From an uncultured Lachnospiraceae bacterium (lineage in GTDB: Bacteria; Bacillota; Clostridia; Lachnospirales; Lachnospiraceae), in the NCBI GenBank assembly GCA_946182825.1, contig CAMGZH010000004.1, positions 40,252-104,251 of the forward strand: a stretch of 64,000 nucleotides of DNA, given 5' to 3'. This document shows positions 59,653 through 64,000 of the stretch, piece after piece. Under the pieces are notes generated by a model, which made no database searches, had not been told where the DNA came from, and saw nothing but the letters and a program-made list of their open reading frames with translations. The first letter of the stretch is position 1, and every line of letters starts with the position of its first letter. Made by a program: the position numbers and the translations under genes.

Positions 59653-61467
59653 ATGGCAATTGATCGTTCACATATTCGTAATTTCTGTATCGTAGCACAT
59701 ATCGATCACGGTAAGTCTACGCTGGCGGACCGTATGATCGAGATGACAAATACATTGACAGAGCGTGAGATGCAGGCTCAGGTTCTGGATAACATGGAGC
59801 TTGAGAGGGAAAGAGGAATCACCATCAAGTCCCAGGCGGTACGTCTGATCTATACAGCCAAGGACGGAGAGGAGTATATCCTTAATCTTATCGATACTCC
59901 AGGACATGTGGATTTTAACTATGAGGTGTCCCGTTCCCTTGCAGCCTGTGATGGAGCAATTCTCATTGTAGATGCGGCGCAGGGGATCGAGGCACAGACG
60001 CTGGCTAATGTGTACCTTGCATTAGATCATGATCTTGAGGTGCTTCCGGTCATCAATAAGGTGGATCTTCCTTCAGCGGATCCGGATCGTGTGGCAACCG
60101 AGATCGAGGACGTTATCGGGCTTGTGGCAGAGGATGCACCACGCATTTCTGCTAAGACCGGCCTGAACGTGGATGAAGTCTTAGAACAGGTAATTACGAA
60201 GCTGCCGGCACCGGAAGGAGATGAGAAGGCTCCCCTGCAGGCTCTGGTGTTTGACTCCCTGTACGATGCATACAAGGGCGTTATCGTGTTCTGTCGTGTC
60301 AAGGAAGGAACCATGAAGGCCGGAGACAAGGTGAAGATGATGGCCACTGGAGCAAGCTTTGATGTGGTAGAGGTCGGATACTTTGGAGCCGGACAGTTTC
60401 TTCCATGTGATGAACTCACTGCCGGTATGGTAGGATATATGACAGCCTCCATCAAGAATGTAAGGGATACACGTGTGGGTGATACCATTACACTGGCCAA
60501 CAACCCATGCAAAGAGCCTCTGCCGGGATATAAGAAGGTAAATCCTATGGTCTACTGCGGACTTTATCCGGCGGATGGAGCAAAGTATCCGGATCTGAGG
60601 GATGCTCTTGAGAAGCTTCAGCTGAATGATGCGGCTCTTCAGTTTGAGCCGGAGACATCCGTGGCGCTTGGTTTTGGATTCCGTTGCGGTTTCCTTGGGC
60701 TGCTGCATCTGGATGTTATTCAGGAAAGACTTGAGAGAGAATACGATCTGGATCTGGTGACCACAGCGCCGGGCGTTGTATATCGTGTGCATAAGACCGA
60801 TGGAACCATGATTGAGCTGACCAATCCGAGCAATCTGCCGGATCCGTCAGAGATCGAATATATGGAAGAGCCTATGGTGGATGCCGAGATCATGGTCACC
60901 AGTGACTATATCGGTGCCATTATGGATCTTTGTCAGGAGAGACGAGGTGAGTACGTATCTCTGGAATACATCGAGGAGGGAAGAGCGCTGGTTAAGTATA
61001 TCCTTCCACTGAACGAGATCATTTATGATTTCTTTGATGCATTGAAGAGCCGTTCCAGAGGTTATGCGTCCTTTGATTATGAGATGAGAGGCTATCAGCA
61101 GTCCAAGCTTGTGAAGCTGGATATCCTTATCAATAAGGAGACGGTGGATGCCCTGTCCTTTATCGTCTTTGAGGGAACCGCCTACGAGCGTGCAAGGAAA
61201 ATGTGTGAAAAGCTCAAGGGTAATATTCCAAGACATCTCTTTGAAATCCCGATCCAGGCAGCGGTGGGATCTAAGATCATTGCAAGAGAAACGGTTCGTG
61301 CAATGCGTAAGGATGTATTGGCAAAGTGTTACGGTGGTGATATCAGCCGTAAGAGAAAGTTGTTGGAGAAGCAAAAGGAAGGAAAAAAGCGCATGAGACA
61401 GGTCGGAAATGTGGAGATCCCACAGGAGGCCTTCATGAGCGTTCTCAAGCTTGACGATGATAACTAA
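59653..61467 (+). CDS. lepA: Elongation factor 4
   Basis: [61 protein letters not shown]-type C-terminus. Confidence 0.96.
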   Translation: MAIDRSHIRNFCIVAHIDHGKSTLADRMIEMTNTLTEREMQAQVLDNMELERERGITIKSQAVRLIYTAKDGEEYILNLIDTPGHVDFNYEVSRSLAACDGAILIVDAAQGIEAQTLANVYLALDHDLEVLPVINKVDLPSADPDRVATEIEDVIGLVAEDAPRISAKTGLNVDEVLEQVITKLPAPEGDEKAPLQALVFDSLYDAYKGVIVFCRVKEGTMKAGDKVKMMATGASFDVVEVGYFGAGQFLPCDELTAGMVGYMTASIKNVRDTRVGDTITLANNPCKEPLPGYKKVNPMVYCGLYPADGAKYPDLRDALEKLQLNDAALQFEPETSVALGFGFRCGFLGLLHLDVIQERLEREYDLDLVTTAPGVVYRVHKTDGTMIELTNPSNLPDPSEIEYMEEPMVDAEIMVTSDYIGAIMDLCQERRGEYVSLEYIEEGRALVKYILPLNEIIYDFFDALKSRSRGYASFDYEMRGYQQSKLVKLDILINKETVDALSFIVFEGTAYERARKMCEKLKGNIPRHLFEIPIQAAVGSKIIARETVRAMRKDVLAKCYGGDISRKRKLLEKQKEGKKRMRQVGNVEIPQEAFMSVLKLDDDN

Positions 61468-62737
61468 TTTACAACGAAACGATGTCGATCCACGAGAGAT
61501 CGAATTATATATTCATATTCCCTTCTGTGTGAAGAAATGCGACTACTGTGATTTTTTGTCCGGTCCTTATGACAAGCAGGTGCAGATGGAATACACCCTG
61601 TCCCTTTGCCAGGAGATCATCTGGCAGAGCAAGCGTGTGTTTGGTCGTGTGACCTCCATCTACATCGGTGGCGGAACCCCAAGCTGGCTTCCGGTGAAGC
61701 TCATGGAAAAGATCATGGATACGGTGCGGGATCATTTTGATGTGGATCCTCTGGCGGAGGTGACCATAGAGGCGAATCCGGGAACCGTTACCTGTGAGGC
61801 GGCGAACATCTATCAGAGCATCGGGATCAATCGTATTTCTGTGGGGCTGCAGTCTGCCCATAACGATGAACTGCAGCTCCTTGGAAGGATACATACCTAT
61901 GACAGGTTCCTAAGAACCTATGAGATCCTTCGGCAGGCCGGCTTTGAAAATATCAATGTGGATCTGATGACAGGACTGCCGGGGCAGACTCCGGGAAAGC
62001 TCATCGAGACCATCCGTCGGGTGTCTTCCTTACGACCGGAGCATATTTCCTGTTATGCGCTGATCATTGAAGAGGGAACTCCTTTCTATAGTAGATACCG
62101 GGCAGATGATATCCGTCAGAAAAACGGACAGCCGACCATGGAGCTTCCCAATGAAGATCAGGCCTATGAGCTGATGAAACGTGCTCAGCATGAACTTATC
62201 GCCCATGGCTATGAACAGTATGAGATCAGTAACTATGCCAAGCCGGGAATGGCCTGCAGGCACAACATCGGTTATTGGACCCGTAAGACCTATGTGGGCA
62301 TGGGAATAGGAGCGGCATCCCTGATCGCTCCGGCCTGTCTTGTTCCACAGATCGAAGGGGAAGAAGCCGGTGGTATGGGTCTTGAGCAAAGGATCACCAA
62401 TATCCGTCACATATATGATTACATTGAAGAGGCATCTCATCTGATGGCCATTGATCCCCAGGCACAGATCGAGGATGTGCCGATCTATGATCAGGTTCAG
62501 ACCATTACCCGGAAGGGTGCCATGGAGGAGTTTATGTTCCTTGGACTGCGTCAGAATGCAGGAATATCCAGGGAGGATTTCTATCAGGCCTTTGGAAAGC
62601 CAATCGACGGCGTTTATCAGGATGCGCTGTTGCAGTTGAAGAAGGAAGGCCTTCTTGAGACCCGGGAGGGTCGAATCTTTTTAACGGAGCAGGGGCTCGA
62701 TCTGTCAAATTATGCATTATCCAAATTTTTGTTTTAG
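61457..62737 (+). CDS. hemW: Radical SAM heme chaperone HemW-like
   Basis: [17 protein letters not shown] (CxxxCxxC); [20 protein letters not shown]; overlaps the lepA 3' end. Confidence 0.93.
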   Translation: MITNLQRNDVDPREIELYIHIPFCVKKCDYCDFLSGPYDKQVQMEYTLSLCQEIIWQSKRVFGRVTSIYIGGGTPSWLPVKLMEKIMDTVRDHFDVDPLAEVTIEANPGTVTCEAANIYQSIGINRISVGLQSAHNDELQLLGRIHTYDRFLRTYEILRQAGFENINVDLMTGLPGQTPGKLIETIRRVSSLRPEHISCYALIIEEGTPFYSRYRADDIRQKNGQPTMELPNEDQAYELMKRAQHELIAHGYEQYEISNYAKPGMACRHNIGYWTRKTYVGMGIGAASLIAPACLVPQIEGEEAGGMGLEQRITNIRHIYDYIEEASHLMAIDPQAQIEDVPIYDQVQTITRKGAMEEFMFLGLRQNAGISREDFYQAFGKPIDGVYQDALLQLKKEGLLETREGRIFLTEQGLDLSNYALSKFLF

Positions 62738-62743
62738 CAAGTG

Positions 62744-62772
62744 TTGACAAAGATTGGAAAGGGTGATAAATT
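62744..62772 (+). promoter_or_regulatory. hrcA promoter TTGACA-N17-TAAATT
   Basis: -35 at 62744-62749, -10 at 62767-62772. Confidence 0.75.
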
Positions 62773-62787
62773 ACCTTTTAGAAGATG

Positions 62788-62814
62788 TTAGCACTCCAGA
62801 GATTTGAGTGCTAA
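62788..62814 (+). promoter_or_regulatory. CIRCE operator (HrcA binding site), perfect
   Basis: TTAGCACTC-CAGAGATTT-GAGTGCTAA. Confidence 0.97.
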
Positions 62815-62834
62815 CAAAGAACGGAGGTGGTATT

Positions 62835-63923
62835 TTGGCAGAGAAAACAGAGCTTACAGAACGTCAGGAGAAGATCCTGAACGTTATCATCCGTAACTAT
62901 CTTGAGACCGGTGAGCCGGTAGGCAGCCGTACCATTTCCAAGAATTCGGATCTGAATTTAAGTTCCGCTACCATACGAAATGAAATGAGTGACCTTGAGG
63001 AGATGGGATATATCCTACAGCCTCATACATCGGCAGGACGAATTCCTTCCGATAAGGGCTACCGGTTTTTCGTAGATAATCTTCTGGCACAGAAGGATCA
63101 GGAGATCAATGATGTGAAGGAGATGGTGGTCGAGCGTACGGATCAGATGGAGAAGATGCTCAAGCAGGTGGTTAAGGTGCTTGCAAATTCTACGCAGTAC
63201 GCAACCATGATCTCGGCTCCGGCGGTTCGGGGGATCCGGGTTCGCTTTGTTCAGCTTTCCGCGGTAAACGATCATGAGCTTTTATCTGTTGTTGTAATGG
63301 ATGGTAATGTGGTTCGGAACCGGATCATTAAGCTGGAACAGAGTCTTAGCAATGAAGATATTCTTAAGCTGAACATGCTTTTGAATACCAATCTCTCAGG
63401 ACTTACCGTGAATGATATTAATCTGGCGCTGATTCAGAAGATGCGACAGAATGCAGGTTCCTACTCCGGGATCATTGCAGAGGTTTTGGAGAATATTGCA
63501 GGAACCATTGAAGCGGATGAGGATCGTGAGATCTACACCAGTGGAGCGACGAATATCTTTAAGTATCCGGAGCTTTCCGATTCGGAGCGGGCATCCCATC
63601 TGATCTCCGCTTTTGAAGACAAGGGAGAACTGAAGGAACTGATCGAGGATATTGAGTCCGATGAAGAGGGTAATCCCAATGGGATTAAGGTCTACATCGG
63701 TAATGACATTCCCAATATGCAGGATTGCAGTGTTGTAACTGCAAAGTATGATTTGGGAGACGGTTTCAAGGGAACCATTGGAATCTTAGGTCCGAAGCGT
63801 ATGGATTATGAGAATGTCATGAAGCAGTTGAAGAAGCTGAAGTCACAGTTGGGTGACATCGTTCATTCGTCAGAACTTCCCGGAGAATCTTCTGTTAAAG
63901 GAATCGGGAAGAAAGAATCATAA
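62835..63923 (+). CDS. hrcA: Heat-inducible transcription repressor HrcA
   Basis: ELTERQEKILNVIIRNYLETGEPVGSRTISKNSDLNLSSATIRNEMSDLEEMGYILQPHTSAGRIPSDKGYRFFV; TTG start 4 nt after GGAGGTGG. Confidence 0.95.
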   Translation: MAEKTELTERQEKILNVIIRNYLETGEPVGSRTISKNSDLNLSSATIRNEMSDLEEMGYILQPHTSAGRIPSDKGYRFFVDNLLAQKDQEINDVKEMVVERTDQMEKMLKQVVKVLANSTQYATMISAPAVRGIRVRFVQLSAVNDHELLSVVVMDGNVVRNRIIKLEQSLSNEDILKLNMLLNTNLSGLTVNDINLALIQKMRQNAGSYSGIIAEVLENIAGTIEADEDREIYTSGATNIFKYPELSDSERASHLISAFEDKGELKELIEDIESDEEGNPNGIKVYIGNDIPNMQDCSVVTAKYDLGDGFKGTIGILGPKRMDYENVMKQLKKLKSQLGDIVHSSELPGESSVKGIGKKES

Positions 63924-63944
63924 GATATAAGGAGGCCGGCAACA

Positions 63945-64000
63945 GTGGCAGATGAGAAGAAAAAGGTAGAGCAGGAGTGCAAGGAGGAAGAGGTGAAGGT
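63945..64000 (+). CDS. grpE: Start of probable GrpE (truncated by window end)
   Basis: GTG start after AGGAGG; (M)ADEKKKVEQECKEEEVK acidic/Lys-rich N-terminus immediately after hrcA. Confidence 0.7.
   Translation, partial: MADEKKKVEQECKEEEVK

Overview
This window looks like chromosomal core sequence from a Lachnospiraceae-like (Clostridia) bacterium. I see about 45 confident genes, one tRNA-Arg(CCG), many intrinsic terminators (several bidirectional between convergent genes), and no phage, transposon or CRISPR array. Main blocks: htpG; a giant 2-hydroxyacyl-CoA dehydratase activase-type protein; glnS; asd; pepT; a DUF234-type ATPase plus topoisomerase III; apeB-like M18 peptidase; membrane pyrophosphatase; ClC transporter; PNP plus MTA/SAH deaminase; an amylase lipoprotein; alaS; a MATE transporter; a large uncharacterised cNMP-fold-like protein; rpsU; aroF/aroE divergent from aroD/aroK; ligA; metA; argG divergent from GNAT-argJBD; comEA, response regulator, histidine kinase, GerMN lipoprotein, comEC (frameshifted), holA; rpsT; lepA, hemW, hrcA, grpE. 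The observations I rate highest are: (1) a degenerate CIRCE operator in the htpG leader, placed as the perfect CIRCE of hrcA is, plus a second CIRCE-like hairpin upstream of the htpG promoter; (2) an MtrA-MtrB-LpqB-like module (RR, HK, GerMN lipoprotein) inside the com operon; (3) comEC split by a -1 frameshift at a T5 tract with a TGATG stop/start overlap; (4) a three-segment competing RNA structure at the mtaD/amylase junction whose terminator hairpin sequesters the amylase Shine-Dalgarno; (5) paired ArgR-box matches between the divergent arg transcription units. All calls come from reading the sequence and ORF translations; no database searches were run.
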